Assembly: GCA_905235735.1 (NCBI GenBank) | Contig: CAJOMU010000001.1 | Span: forward strand, 1-64,000 | Length of the DNA stretch: 64,000 bases | From: an uncultured Synergistales bacterium | Lineage (GTDB): Bacteria > Synergistota > Synergistia > Synergistales > Aminobacteriaceae | Direction of reading: 5' to 3' | In this document: one piece after another, positions 25,641-34,530 of the stretch | How the letters are laid out: each line of letters begins with the position of its first letter | How positions within the stretch are numbered: the first letter of the stretch is position 1 | Made by a program: the position numbers and the translations under genes | The notes under the pieces: model-generated | Told to the model about the DNA's origin: nothing | What the model saw: only the letters and a program-made list of their open reading frames with translations | The model's database searches: none

Positions 25641-26647
25641 AATAAATCTGCCTGCATTAAGAGATAGAATTTTGCAGATACAGCCTTTCCTGCATTAAAT
25701 TTGATTTTTGCGTAATTGAAACGAATAACCATAGCAAACATACCAAAACTCCCGTCAGAACGTTCAAACGGTATTCCCTTTCCGCATGCTGCACCTGCAA
25801 TCATCTTCCAGCGGTCATCAGCTAATCCGCGATGTTCAAGCAGCGTCATAAATTCTGCGCCTAAACCTGACCTCATGCATTCCTCAGCCTGACGCGGAAG
25901 AAAATCGTTAAATGAAAATGACAGTCCGAACACATCACCTAAAGTTCCGTCTTGGTAAATGTCAAACTGAAAATCGATTCCGGGAGCACAAGCAAAAATT
26001 TCACGGCAATATTCGAGCATTGATTCATCGTATGCCTTGAAGCCTGCCGAATCAAAACATTCACCCAGTAATGCAGGACGTTCTGCAATCTCACGAAGCA
26101 ATCCCTTATTCATGTATCCCCCGATACGCATCGGAGAACCTTCACGTCCCGGAAAAAGTCCGATATAAGCAGGAGGCATTCCCTCAGGCATACGCTTCAA
26201 CAGTTCCATGTACGATGATAAACGTTTCTCTTCTCCGACTGACTTCAGGAACGGCGCAATGAGTTCTGTATTTTTGCGATACTGAAAATAAACTCCGGCA
26301 TGTTCAGTTTCTCCGCTCCCTGTATCCATTTCGATTGCACAGCCTGTTCCGTGTCCTTCAGGAAGATTTGAGAACCAGTCATACATAGACTGATAACCAA
26401 ATCCGCAGCCCGATGCGAACTGCACATTGGGAGTAAGTCTGCCGTGAATCGTAAGGACATCAAAGCATGGAGTTCCGAGAAGTGGAAACTCAACGTAAAA
26501 TGAAGGATAACTATCGCCGATTAAGCATTTTTCGACAACAGGACGAACCAAAGCAATGCTGTTGCCGAACAATGCCGCTTCACGTCCATCTCGTGAACAT
26601 AGATTGTAGAGAATATCAAAAGCCTCTATCGGTGTTGGTCTGTTCAT
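25637..26647 (-). CDS. Unrecognised RiPP-operon protein A (paralogue of B)
   Basis: This 336-residue soluble protein is the first gene of the minus-strand RiPP operon, coupled to gene B by ATGA overlap. No known catalytic motif was identified. Conserved with B are an N-terminal aromatic-rich strand block, a WFS helix, GLFPGREGSPMRIGGYM (matching AAISGRSKRMCRVDCYI) and the C-terminal FNYAKIKFNAGKAVSAKFY strand pair. The repeated strand-strand-helix layout could suit a barrel such as the ABBA fold of peptide prenyltransferases. That is conjecture from pattern only. The ATG at 26647 has AGGGT upstream. Confidence 0.72.
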   Translation of the reverse strand: MNRPTPIEAFDILYNLCSRDGREAALFGNSIALVRPVVEKCLIGDSYPSFYVEFPLLGTPCFDVLTIHGRLTPNVQFASGCGFGYQSMYDWFSNLPEGHGTGCAIEMDTGSGETEHAGVYFQYRKNTELIAPFLKSVGEEKRLSSYMELLKRMPEGMPPAYIGLFPGREGSPMRIGGYMNKGLLREIAERPALLGECFDSAGFKAYDESMLEYCREIFACAPGIDFQFDIYQDGTLGDVFGLSFSFNDFLPRQAEECMRSGLGAEFMTLLEHRGLADDRWKMIAGAACGKGIPFERSDGSFGMFAMVIRFNYAKIKFNAGKAVSAKFYLLMQADLL

Positions 26648-26790
26648 GATATTTTTACCCTGTACATGCTGGCTGCCTTAGTCGCCGACCCAAGTACAAC
26701 AATTGGATTAATACCTCCCGAATGAATTTTATGTATGTGTTTCGTAGCTCACATATGCTAACATACTTTCTTTATGAAAACAACAAGCAC

Positions 26791-26822
26791 AAAAAAATTC
26801 CCCCTGCCGTTAAAGCAAGGGG
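26791..26822 (-). terminator. Terminator of rlmB
   Basis: On the minus strand CCCCTTG pairs with CAGGGGG, followed by AATTTTTTTG, 7 bp after the rlmB stop. Stem and tail match the gltX terminator almost base for base. Confidence 0.75.
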
Positions 26823-26828
26823 ATCATT

Positions 26829-27575
26829 TCAAATTCTGTATGTCCTTGACCACTCGAAGATTCCAAGTGCCGCCGCAACACTCGCATTCAGTGAACCAGT
26901 ACCGTCCTTCACGATTGGAATTTTCATGAGCATGTCGCATTTCTCACTGACCAGACGCGATAAGCCTGCACCTTCAGCACCAACAACAAGAGCAGTACGT
27001 TCCGGCAATTTTTCGTTCCACATTGAACTTTCAGATTTCTCACTTAGTCCGACTGCCCAGAATCCGCATTCTTTGAGACGCTCAATAGTCTTTGAGATAT
27101 TCACAACCTGAATCACCGGCAATCTCAATGATGCACCTGCACTCGTCTTTATGACCGTTCCATTTGGGAAAGCTGAACGTCTCTTCGCGTAAATCACCGC
27201 AGATGCACCTCCAGCTTCCGCCGAACGAATCACAGCACCCAAGTTATGAGGGTCTTCAATGTGATCAAGTACAACAACGAGTGAAGGAATATTAGTGTCA
27301 AGATTGCGCAGGAAGTCTTCAAGGTCAATCATCTTTGCCTGAGTGAGCTTGCATATTACGCCTTGATGTTTCTCGCCTCCTGAAAGTTTATCGAGTGCTT
27401 CAGGAGCAACAAGCTGATACGTAATCTTTTTGCTTCTTGCGAGGTCAACAATCTCATCGAGGAACGGAGGCCTGACATTATTCGCAATCAGGAGCTTCGC
27501 ACATCTTGAAGGATTGTTCGTTAGAAGATCCAATACAGGCTTTCGTCCTCTGCAAATCTCTTCTTCGTTCGTCAT
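26829..27575 (-). CDS. rlmB: SpoU-family 23S rRNA 2'-O-methyltransferase (RlmB-like)
   Basis: This 248-residue SPOUT methyltransferase has an N-terminal substrate-binding domain beginning GRKPVLDLL, followed by the SpoU catalytic domain: VVLDHIEDPHNLGAVIRSAEAGGA (motif 1), LVVGAEGAGLS (motif 2) and KIPIVKDGTGSLNASVAAALGIF (motif 3). It would methylate G2251 of 23S rRNA. The length is normal. It is a single-gene unit with its own terminator, divergent from the copper ATPase. Confidence 0.9.
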   Translation of the reverse strand: MTNEEEICRGRKPVLDLLTNNPSRCAKLLIANNVRPPFLDEIVDLARSKKITYQLVAPEALDKLSGGEKHQGVICKLTQAKMIDLEDFLRNLDTNIPSLVVVLDHIEDPHNLGAVIRSAEAGGASAVIYAKRRSAFPNGTVIKTSAGASLRLPVIQVVNISKTIERLKECGFWAVGLSEKSESSMWNEKLPERTALVVGAEGAGLSRLVSEKCDMLMKIPIVKDGTGSLNASVAAALGIFEWSRTYRI

Positions 27576-27673
27576 GATAAGTAATGCCTCCTGATAAATA
27601 TAATTGAATTATGTGATTATATCAGCAATCTTGCACGGACATATATAATTAAATTATTATCATATGAGAGGTC

Positions 27674-29914
27674 GTGAATAAATTTATGCCTGACATGTAT
27701 AACGTTACAGGTATGAGTTGTGCGGCATGCAGTGCGAGAGTTGAACGTGTAGTAAAACGCATTCCTGGAGTTACATCATGTGCAGTGAGCCTTCTGACTA
27801 ATTCAATGAGCGTTGAAGGAAGTGCAAAAGTCTCGGATATAATTGCGGCAGTAGAGAAGGCAGGATATGGTGCGAGCCTGAAAGTTGAAGAGAGGGTTAC
27901 GCAATCACATTCGCAGGAAGAGAACATATTAGCCGACCATGAGACACCGATACTGAAGAAGAGATTGATTGCCTCATTGATATTTTTGACTGTATTAATG
28001 TATTTCTCAATGGGACATATGATTAATCTTCCGTTGCCTGAATTCTTCACGGATAATCATGTTGCACAGGGCATAGCACAGTTATTGCTGGCTGGAATAA
28101 TAATGATAATCAATCAGAAATTTTTCATCTCAGGCTTTACGTCATTGCTTCATTTTGCGCCTAACATGGATACACTTGTAGCTATGGGTTCATTTGCATC
28201 ATTTTCATGGAGCGTATATGTGCTGTTCATTATGACCCGACCGCATGCAGGGATAGTGAGCATGTCAGATTACTATTTTGAGTCAGCGGGAATGATTTTG
28301 ACATTAATAACAATAGGTAAGATGTTAGAAGCAAAATCGAAGGGACGAACTACAGATGCATTGAAGAGCCTCATGAAGTTAGCACCGAAGACAGCAAATA
28401 TTATCCGTAATGGCCAAGAGGTAACAGTTCCGATTGAGCATGTACAGAGGGGAAATATATTTGTGGTGAGGCCCGGCGAGAACATACCAGTAGACGGAAT
28501 AATAATCGAAGGAACGAGTGCGGTGAATGAATCTGCATTGACGGGAGAGAGTATACCAGTTGATAAGACAGAAGGGGATTCAGTATCAGCGGCAACGGTC
28601 AATCAATCTGGATTCATAAAGTGCGAGGCAATTCGAGTAGGGGAGGACACGACATTATCACAAATCATAAAAATGGTGAGTGATGCGGCCGCAACGAAAG
28701 CACCAGTAGCGAAGATAGCGGATAAAGTATGCGGAATATTTGTGCCTGCTGTTATCGTAATCGCAATCATTGTTGTAACAGGCTGGCTTATTGCCGGAAA
28801 GACATTCGGAGATGCATTATCATACGGAATAGCAGTGCTCGTAATATCATGTCCGTGTGCACTTGGCCTTGCTACACCAGTTGCGGTAATGGTAGGGAAT
28901 GGAATGGGAGCGAAGAACGGAATTTTATTCAAGACATCGGCATCACTAGAGGAGACCGGCAAGATAAAAATTGCGGCACTCGACAAGACCGGCACGATAA
29001 CGAGCGGAGAACCAAAAGTTACGGACATAATCCCGTCAGACGAAATCACAGAAGAAGAATTAATGAGGCTTGCATATTCACTTGAATCGAAGAGTGAACA
29101 TCCTTTAGCACATGCAGTAGTTGAATATGCGAAGGCTAGGAACGTATCACCTGAAGATGTGAAAGACTTTCATGCGTTACCCGGAAACGGATTGACTGCG
29201 AAACTGAATGATGAGATAACTCTCACAGGCGGAAGTGTGAAGTTCATCAGAGAGAATCTGACAGTGAATGAGAAGTATATTCATGAAGCCGAAAAGTTAG
29301 CTGAAGACGGCAAGACACCGTTAATGTTTGCGCGTAATGATGAGCTTTTAGGAATAATAGCAGTAGCAGATGTAATCAAACCTGAAAGTACGCAGGCAAT
29401 TCATGAGCTAAAATCACTTGGAATTCATGTAGTCATGCTGACGGGAGACAATGAGCGTACAGCAAGAGCAATCGGAAAACAGGCAGGAGTAGATGAAGTT
29501 ATAGCCGGAGTTCTGCCGGACGGAAAAGAGAATGTGATTCGTGAATTGCAGACGAAGGGAAAAACTGCAATGGTTGGAGACGGTATCAACGATGCACCTG
29601 CGCTGACACGTGCGGACATAGGAATAGCAATCGGAGCAGGGACAGATATAGCAATGGACGCGGCAGATGTTGTGCTGATGAAGAGCAATCTGTTAGATGT
29701 TCCTTCAGCAATTCGATTGAGCCGTGCGACACTGAGGAACATTCACGAAAATCTATTCTGGGCATTCATCTATAATGTGATAGGAATTCCATTAGCGGCA
29801 GGACTATGGGGATTGAAACTTGACCCTATGTTTGGTGCAGCAGCAATGAGCTTATCAAGTTTCTGTGTAGTAACGAATGCATTGCGATTGAATTTATTTA
29901 AAATAAGGGGATAA
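27674..29914 (+). CDS. copA: Copper-exporting P-type ATPase
   Basis: This 746-residue P1B-type ATPase pumps Cu+ from the cytosol. One N-terminal heavy-metal domain ([15 protein letters not shown], residues about 13-27) is followed by membrane helices, the actuator loop with TGESIPVDK, the ion-path motif [10 protein letters not shown], the phosphorylation site DKTGTIT and the hinge [11 protein letters not shown]. The length is normal for a one-HMA pump. The start may be the GTG at 27674 or the in-frame ATG at 27686 or 27695, since the AGAGG upstream fits none perfectly. A small exported protein gene follows after 13 bp. Confidence 0.93.
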   Translation: MNKFMPDMYNVTGMSCAACSARVERVVKRIPGVTSCAVSLLTNSMSVEGSAKVSDIIAAVEKAGYGASLKVEERVTQSHSQEENILADHETPILKKRLIASLIFLTVLMYFSMGHMINLPLPEFFTDNHVAQGIAQLLLAGIIMIINQKFFISGFTSLLHFAPNMDTLVAMGSFASFSWSVYVLFIMTRPHAGIVSMSDYYFESAGMILTLITIGKMLEAKSKGRTTDALKSLMKLAPKTANIIRNGQEVTVPIEHVQRGNIFVVRPGENIPVDGIIIEGTSAVNESALTGESIPVDKTEGDSVSAATVNQSGFIKCEAIRVGEDTTLSQIIKMVSDAAATKAPVAKIADKVCGIFVPAVIVIAIIVVTGWLIAGKTFGDALSYGIAVLVISCPCALGLATPVAVMVGNGMGAKNGILFKTSASLEETGKIKIAALDKTGTITSGEPKVTDIIPSDEITEEELMRLAYSLESKSEHPLAHAVVEYAKARNVSPEDVKDFHALPGNGLTAKLNDEITLTGGSVKFIRENLTVNEKYIHEAEKLAEDGKTPLMFARNDELLGIIAVADVIKPESTQAIHELKSLGIHVVMLTGDNERTARAIGKQAGVDEVIAGVLPDGKENVIRELQTKGKTAMVGDGINDAPALTRADIGIAIGAGTDIAMDAADVVLMKSNLLDVPSAIRLSRATLRNIHENLFWAFIYNVIGIPLAAGLWGLKLDPMFGAAAMSLSSFCVVTNALRLNLFKIRG

Positions 29915-29927
29915 GGGGGCATTAAGA

Positions 29928-30338
29928 TTGAGACGCATAATAATATTCATGGCCATGCTGTTAATTTCATCATGTGCATGTGCAAATGTTCAGGAGTTCA
30001 GATACTTTTCGCTTGATATTCCTGACGGCTGGAGTGCGAAGGAAGAAGGCAAGATTGTAACTGTGAAGGCAGATGATAATTCAGGTTCACTAGTAATCAT
30101 GTCGGGAGATCCAGAGGGGCAATCAATTGGAGATATGGCAGCATTTTTTGCGCTTGAATTCAACGGAACAATGCCTATGAAAGATGATGACGGGAATTAT
30201 ACGTTTGAATTCAACAAGGGAAGGAGTCAGGCAATCGTTAGTGGAGATGAAGGATTCTACATGATAATTGTGGGAAATGGAATCGAGAATAACGGTGATG
30301 TGCTGGGAGCGATACTAAAGAGCCTTGAGATGAAATAA
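29928..30338 (+). CDS. Exported protein of unknown function
   Basis: This 136-residue protein has a signal peptide (RRIIIFMAMLLISSCACA). The Cys-containing end of the signal could make it a lipoprotein, but no clean lipobox is visible. The mature part starts with FRYFSLDIPDGWSAKEEGK, a pattern seen in small periplasmic proteins of the PsbP/DUF1795 sort. The start is TTG at 29928 with AAGGGGG upstream. It lies 13 bp after the copper ATPase gene and may be co-transcribed, but it has no metal-binding motif. Confidence 0.65.
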   Translation: MRRIIIFMAMLLISSCACANVQEFRYFSLDIPDGWSAKEEGKIVTVKADDNSGSLVIMSGDPEGQSIGDMAAFFALEFNGTMPMKDDDGNYTFEFNKGRSQAIVSGDEGFYMIIVGNGIENNGDVLGAILKSLEMK

Positions 30339-30371
30339 AGAATGTGTGATAAAATATGCGAAAAATTTCAT

Positions 30372-30408
30372 GAAAGGTGTAGACAAGAGTGTATGAGATT
30401 GGTATAAT
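30372..30408 (+). promoter_or_regulatory. Repeat-linked promoter module 1
   Basis: GAAAGG (30372-30377), 2 nt, TAGACA (30380-30385), 17 nt, TATAAT (30403-30408). The predicted transcription start near 30415 falls in the 7-bp tandem repeat that begins one base after the -10 box. The same order occurs at 53286 and 54831. It drives the methyltransferase gene at 30562. Confidence 0.75.
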
Positions 30409-30409
30409 G

Positions 30410-30457
30410 CACGCATCACGCATCACGCATCACGCATCACGCATCACGCATCACGCA
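30410..30457 (+). repeat. 7-bp tandem repeat (CACGCAT), 6.9 copies, at a transcription start
   Basis: The unit CACGCAT is repeated perfectly for 48 bp, beginning directly after TATAAT. Perfect short-unit arrays like this change copy number by slippage. Seven base pairs per step would change leader length but not promoter spacing. Confidence 0.95.
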
Positions 30458-30500
30458 AATAGTCTAGCCTTAATTCAGGACATACACAACGATTATAACA

Positions 30501-30536
30501 CGTCTCGAGGAAATGAAAATCTTCGAGGCGTTTTTT
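30501..30536 (+). terminator. Intrinsic terminator within the leader of the methyltransferase gene
   Basis: CGTCTCGAGG (30501-30510) pairs with CTTCGAGGCG (30521-30530), followed by T6. It lies between promoter module 1 and the gene, so it would attenuate transcription. An outer pair CAGGACA (30476-30482) / TGTCCTG (30540-30546) encloses it and reaches the ribosome-binding site region. Confidence 0.75.
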
Positions 30537-30561
30537 GCGTGTCCTGTTGGAGGGCTTTATC

Positions 30562-31449
30562 ATGATTCACTACGAAGACTTTGAACGTGAACGACTTGAC
30601 CCGATTTATGACATTATCGCGCCATATTCAGAGATGTCAAAGAACGAACGGTACTTCCTGAACGGAATGATAAGATACTTCAAACCGAAGAAGATTCTTG
30701 AAGTTGGAGTTTCATCTGGCGGAGGTACTGCATTAATCCTGAACGCAATATCTGACATTGACGGAGCAGAATTGTATTCTGTAGATTACTCAGAGAAAGC
30801 ATACAGGCATCCAGAGAAATCTTCAGGCTTCCTTGTTGAAGAGCAATTCCCACATCTGATGGATAAGTGGCATATATACAGAGGTGGCGATGTTTCGAGA
30901 TTCATTGAGACTGTCGGCGGAGATATTGATATGCTAGTTCTTGATACTGTTCACATTCACCCGTGGGAAACTCTGAATTTCTTGTGTGTTCTGCCACTCA
31001 TGAAGCTATCAGGATCATGGACTATTCTGCATGACATTTCACTTAGCGGACTGGCTTGCCGTTATCTATTCGGTCATGTAGTGTCGGAAGAAAAATTTTC
31101 TCCTGCACCAGATAATCCTGAGTTGCCGCCAAATATAGGAGCGTTCAGGATTTCAGAGGATACTATGAAATACATAAACAATCTTTTCGAGAGTCTCATG
31201 ATCCCTTTTTTCAGTTCAGAAGTTCCGCAAAAAGATTTTGACAGCATAAGTGCGATAATCAAAAAGTATTATTCTCCTGAGCAATATAAATTTTTCCTTG
31301 AGGCTTTCAAATTTCAGGCCTCTCTCAAGGACAGAGGGTATAAAGAGCGCAAAAAAAGTTTCTATGAATCCCTGAAAACTTTCATAATACTTTGGCAGCC
31401 AAGTTTGTATGATTCAATGCGTAAAATCAAACGTTCAATTAAAAAATAA
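30562..31449 (+). CDS. Class I SAM-dependent methyltransferase, glycan-modification type
   Basis: This 295-residue protein has motif I ILEVGVSSGGGTALIL (residues about 45-60) and acidic motif LYSVDYSE. It also has DMLVLDTVHIHPWETLNFL and the Ser-Trp-Thr-Ile-Leu-His-Asp strand typical of family 24 methyltransferases found in surface-glycan clusters. No membrane segment is seen. The chosen start is ATG 30562 with GGAGGG 7 nt upstream; an upstream TTG would lie in the terminator. It stands alone behind a repeat-linked promoter and a leader terminator. The acceptor is unknown, and a role in capsule or O-antigen methylation is inference. Confidence 0.72.
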   Translation: MIHYEDFERERLDPIYDIIAPYSEMSKNERYFLNGMIRYFKPKKILEVGVSSGGGTALILNAISDIDGAELYSVDYSEKAYRHPEKSSGFLVEEQFPHLMDKWHIYRGGDVSRFIETVGGDIDMLVLDTVHIHPWETLNFLCVLPLMKLSGSWTILHDISLSGLACRYLFGHVVSEEKFSPAPDNPELPPNIGAFRISEDTMKYINNLFESLMIPFFSSEVPQKDFDSISAIIKKYYSPEQYKFFLEAFKFQASLKDRGYKERKKSFYESLKTFIILWQPSLYDSMRKIKRSIKK

Positions 31450-31460
31450 ACACTGATAAC

Positions 31461-31493
31461 AAAAAAGGCCTCCCGAATTCAATTAGGAGGCCT
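31461..31493 (-). terminator. Strong terminator between methyltransferase and serpin genes
   Basis: AGGCCTCC (31466-31473) pairs perfectly with GGAGGCCT (31486-31493). On the minus strand T6 follows, which ends the serpin transcript. The hairpin also faces the convergent methyltransferase gene. Confidence 0.8.
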
Positions 31494-31510
31494 CAATTCT
31501 TCTTCATGAA

Positions 31511-32671
31511 TTAAAACGTCTGTCGTCCCATGAATAATATCGTTCCCGTCTTCCTGTCGTAAATGAAATACGTAAATGGTCTATCCGCATGAAACTCCGC
31601 TTTCGGTTTTTGTATGGGCCTCATTGCTGTAGCTCTCACCATCGTAATCGCTGTAGCCGCCGCCGCTTCCGTCTTCTCTTCATCAACATCAATGAATGAC
31701 TGATGAATCACCGCATCAATCTTCAGTTTCTCATCGTCAGTTATGCCGGAGAAGTCAGCATTATTCGAGAACGCTAGACTAACTCCCATTGCCTTGAACA
31801 AATCTGCAAGCTGATACTTCTTCTCTGTCTTGAACTTCGGAAGCCACAAGTCAACGCTGTATTCCCTGAGTGAATCTATCCAGTGCTTGAACGTCTCAGC
31901 ATCAACTGAATCAATCGCATTCGGATTTTCTTTCGGGGGCAATACCGCTATCATTGAGAGCCTGTAACCATTGTATGGCAATCTAACTATCTTAATGCCG
32001 TCGAACTCTCCATAGTCAAAATCTCTGTTCTGAATCATCATCTGAACATCAATAGTCTGCCTATCATTCACATGAAAGGGTTTCAGTGTCGTATCGTCCT
32101 TCTCAAATTTATGTTCCCATTCAGCATTGAAATATACTGCATTGGTGATTATCATTTGAGTTTCAGGGTCAAGCTGTGCAAGCAAATTCTGAATCTTATT
32201 TTTTGTCTTCCTGCTTACCCAGTCGTTTATTGCTTTACGTGATGCTTCTGTCTTATTCCTGATGTCGAGTTCCTTAACCGTGTTTCCGTAGTTCAATGCA
32301 AGAATGTTCCTATATGTATCCTTTAGCGTAAGACCATTCCGTAACCATACACGATTAGCTGACGTGATGAATCTTGTATCATCGAGACTTTCAATGAGTT
32401 CATGAATAGATTCATGTGTACCCGAATCGAACCCTAAGACACATTCAATCTCTCTTGCTGTATCTCCTGCTGAACCTGCATATGCCATACCGAACGCTGA
32501 TATTATGCTGTACGGTGAAAAGAAGTAGCTCCCTGAATCCTTTCCGATAATCCTTCCTGCATTGAACGCGAAGTTATTTATGCTGTCTGACGCTGATAAT
32601 GCGAATGCCTGACCTGAAAATGCGAACACTAACGATAGAATCAAAATCACTTTCACAAATTTTAATGGCAT
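31511..32671 (-). CDS. Secreted serpin (serine protease inhibitor)
   Basis: This 386-residue serpin has a Sec signal peptide (MPLKFVKVILILSLVFAFSG). Serpin signatures include NNFAFNAGRII, SYFFSPYSIISAFGMAYAGSAGDTA and ITNAVYFNAEWEHKF, plus the C-terminal DRPFTYFIYDRKTGTILFMGR. The reactive loop hinge reads DEEKTEAAAATA, so small residues allow loop insertion, but Lys replaces the common Gly at P15. By hinge spacing P1 would be Ala in VRATAMRP. The loop is longer than in antitrypsin, so P1 could be an Arg. An exported serpin suggests defence against host or community proteases. AGGAGG precedes the start. Confidence 0.93.
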   Translation of the reverse strand: MPLKFVKVILILSLVFAFSGQAFALSASDSINNFAFNAGRIIGKDSGSYFFSPYSIISAFGMAYAGSAGDTAREIECVLGFDSGTHESIHELIESLDDTRFITSANRVWLRNGLTLKDTYRNILALNYGNTVKELDIRNKTEASRKAINDWVSRKTKNKIQNLLAQLDPETQMIITNAVYFNAEWEHKFEKDDTTLKPFHVNDRQTIDVQMMIQNRDFDYGEFDGIKIVRLPYNGYRLSMIAVLPPKENPNAIDSVDAETFKHWIDSLREYSVDLWLPKFKTEKKYQLADLFKAMGVSLAFSNNADFSGITDDEKLKIDAVIHQSFIDVDEEKTEAAAATAITMVRATAMRPIQKPKAEFHADRPFTYFIYDRKTGTILFMGRQTF

Positions 32672-32742
32672 AATGAAATCTGCACCTCCTGAAAAATTTT
32701 AAGACTATTATATATTGTCGTATGAATATAATGTGATATGCA

Positions 32743-32781
32743 TAAAAAAATTCCCCTCCCTAAAAATTAAGGAGAGGAATT
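32743..32781 (-). terminator. Terminator of the alanine/glycine symporter gene
   Basis: On the minus strand ATTCCTCTCC pairs over ten positions (one G-U) with GGGAGGGGAAT, followed by a run of seven T. It lies 22 bp after the symporter stop. Confidence 0.8.
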
Positions 32782-32802
32782 ACGATTCAATTCTAATTTA
32801 AG

Positions 32803-34452
32803 TTACATGGCCGCCGCCGCAATTCCCAAAATTACAGCAAGGAATCCCAAAAGTGTCTGTCTCTTATATGCCGTGTAAAGTCCAAGAACGATAGCAAGAC
32901 TTGCGAATAACTGACGGTATGCAAAGAAACCAGTCATGCCCATTACGACAGCAATAACTCCGATGACGATGCACTGAACTTTTGCAACTAAAACCTTCTG
33001 CGGTTTCGAGAGCAATCTGTCGCTTGGAACACCATATTTCTCATCGTAATCCGTAACGATTCTCTTGAGTGTTACAGACAGAATGAGAAGACCAATCAGG
33101 TTTGGAAGTGCCATTAATCCGTTGAGCGTATCTGAGATGTCCCAAATGTTATTGAGGAACTGATTCCCTTCTGCTCCCATGAACTGACCGCCTGCCGCAC
33201 CGATTAGAATCATGACTATCCAGAGAACTTTCATCAATGGCTTGCACCACACACCGAAGAGATACGTTACTGCGGTCTCAGCGTACCAGTACCAGCCGAG
33301 TATTGTCGTGAATGCGAAGAGAAGCAATCCAACAGAGAGCACATACTTTCCAGGTGTACCGAGTGCGTTCTCAAATGCTTTCAATGTGAGCTGTGCACCA
33401 GTCAAATCAGGTGAGCTTGTGAGTGTTCCTGTTACCATTACGACGAGAGCGGTCATTGTGCAGATAACGATTGTGTCCATGAAGACCTCGAATATTCCAT
33501 AGAAGCCCTGCTGAACTGGATGCTCAACGTTAGCTGTTGCATGTACCATAGGGGCAGAACCCATACCTGCCTCATTGGAGAAAACGCCTCTTGCAATTCC
33601 TCTCTGAACTGCCTCTTTCACTCCCCAGCCTGCAAGTGCACCGGGCAATGTCTCTAACGGGTTATTGAATGCGAGATGTACTGCTCTTGATACTGTCTCA
33701 GGAATCATTGAGGCGTTCATGATGAGAACATATGCTGCTCCTCCGATGTAGAATATGGCCATGAACGGAACGATGTATGTAGTAACGGTTGAAAGGCTCT
33801 TCAGTCCTCCGATGATGACGAGTGCAACAAGAACAGCCATAATGATTCCGCTGTAGAGGTGATTCACTCCCCATCCCATTGACATAGCTTCTGCCGCTGA
33901 GTTAGCCTGAGTTGCCGCACCGATTCCGAATGATGCGAGGAATGCGAATAATGCGAAGAGTATTGCGAGAACTTTCCCTAAGAATGCTCCAAGTCCTGAC
34001 CCTAATGCTTCTCCTGCTCCCTTTTCGAGGATGTACATTGTGCCTCCGCGCCAGTCTCCATGTGCATCCTTCTGTCTGTAATGCACAGCAAGCGTAACTT
34101 CTGCGAACTTCGTACACATACCGAAGACCGCTGATATTAACATCCAGACTAATGCGCCCGGCCCGCCTAAGTGAAGAGCTGTAGCTACACCTGCAACGTT
34201 TCCTGTTCCTACAGTAGCTGCCATTGCTGTAGCCATTGCCGCGAACGATGTGATTGATTTGTCCTCGCCGCCGTTCTTCCTGAAGCTGAAGACCTCTGAC
34301 ATTGCATCAAAGAAATATCTGAACTGAGGAAGCCCTAATAAGAGGGTCAGATAAACTCCTGTTCCAACGAGTAATATTAAAACGGGTGCACCCCAGACGA
34401 AGCTGTTTACGATCCCGTTATAATACATTATTGTGTCCATAATGCTATTCAT
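32803..34452 (-). CDS. Sodium:alanine/glycine symporter (AGCS family)
   Basis: This 549-residue polytopic membrane protein has about 11-13 helices. The family signature is ATVGTGNVAGVATALHLGGP near residues 75-95, with the N-terminal GVYLTLLLGLPQFRYF and the helix-lining segment SNEAGMGSAPMVHATANVEHP near 300. It would import alanine or glycine with Na+. It is longer than many homologues (450-490 residues), with two extra C-terminal helices. Glycine or alanine uptake fits an amino-acid-fermenting anaerobe. GGAGAGAG precedes the start. Confidence 0.92.
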   Translation of the reverse strand: MNSIMDTIMYYNGIVNSFVWGAPVLILLVGTGVYLTLLLGLPQFRYFFDAMSEVFSFRKNGGEDKSITSFAAMATAMAATVGTGNVAGVATALHLGGPGALVWMLISAVFGMCTKFAEVTLAVHYRQKDAHGDWRGGTMYILEKGAGEALGSGLGAFLGKVLAILFALFAFLASFGIGAATQANSAAEAMSMGWGVNHLYSGIIMAVLVALVIIGGLKSLSTVTTYIVPFMAIFYIGGAAYVLIMNASMIPETVSRAVHLAFNNPLETLPGALAGWGVKEAVQRGIARGVFSNEAGMGSAPMVHATANVEHPVQQGFYGIFEVFMDTIVICTMTALVVMVTGTLTSSPDLTGAQLTLKAFENALGTPGKYVLSVGLLLFAFTTILGWYWYAETAVTYLFGVWCKPLMKVLWIVMILIGAAGGQFMGAEGNQFLNNIWDISDTLNGLMALPNLIGLLILSVTLKRIVTDYDEKYGVPSDRLLSKPQKVLVAKVQCIVIGVIAVVMGMTGFFAYRQLFASLAIVLGLYTAYKRQTLLGFLAVILGIAAAAM

Positions 34453-34530
34453 GGATACTCTCTCCTAACTGAATTGTAAAAATTTTCGACCTATTATACA
34501 GACTTTCAAAATTTCCGCAAACTACTAAAA

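Noticed and set aside
26644-26748. A minus-strand open frame that runs into the ATG of RiPP protein A and contains Ser-Gly-Gly followed by about 22 residues, like a third precursor core
   Set aside because: It has no start codon or ribosome site at the required place, no Nif11 leader upstream (a TGA precedes it), and only an internal ATG seven codons before its end.
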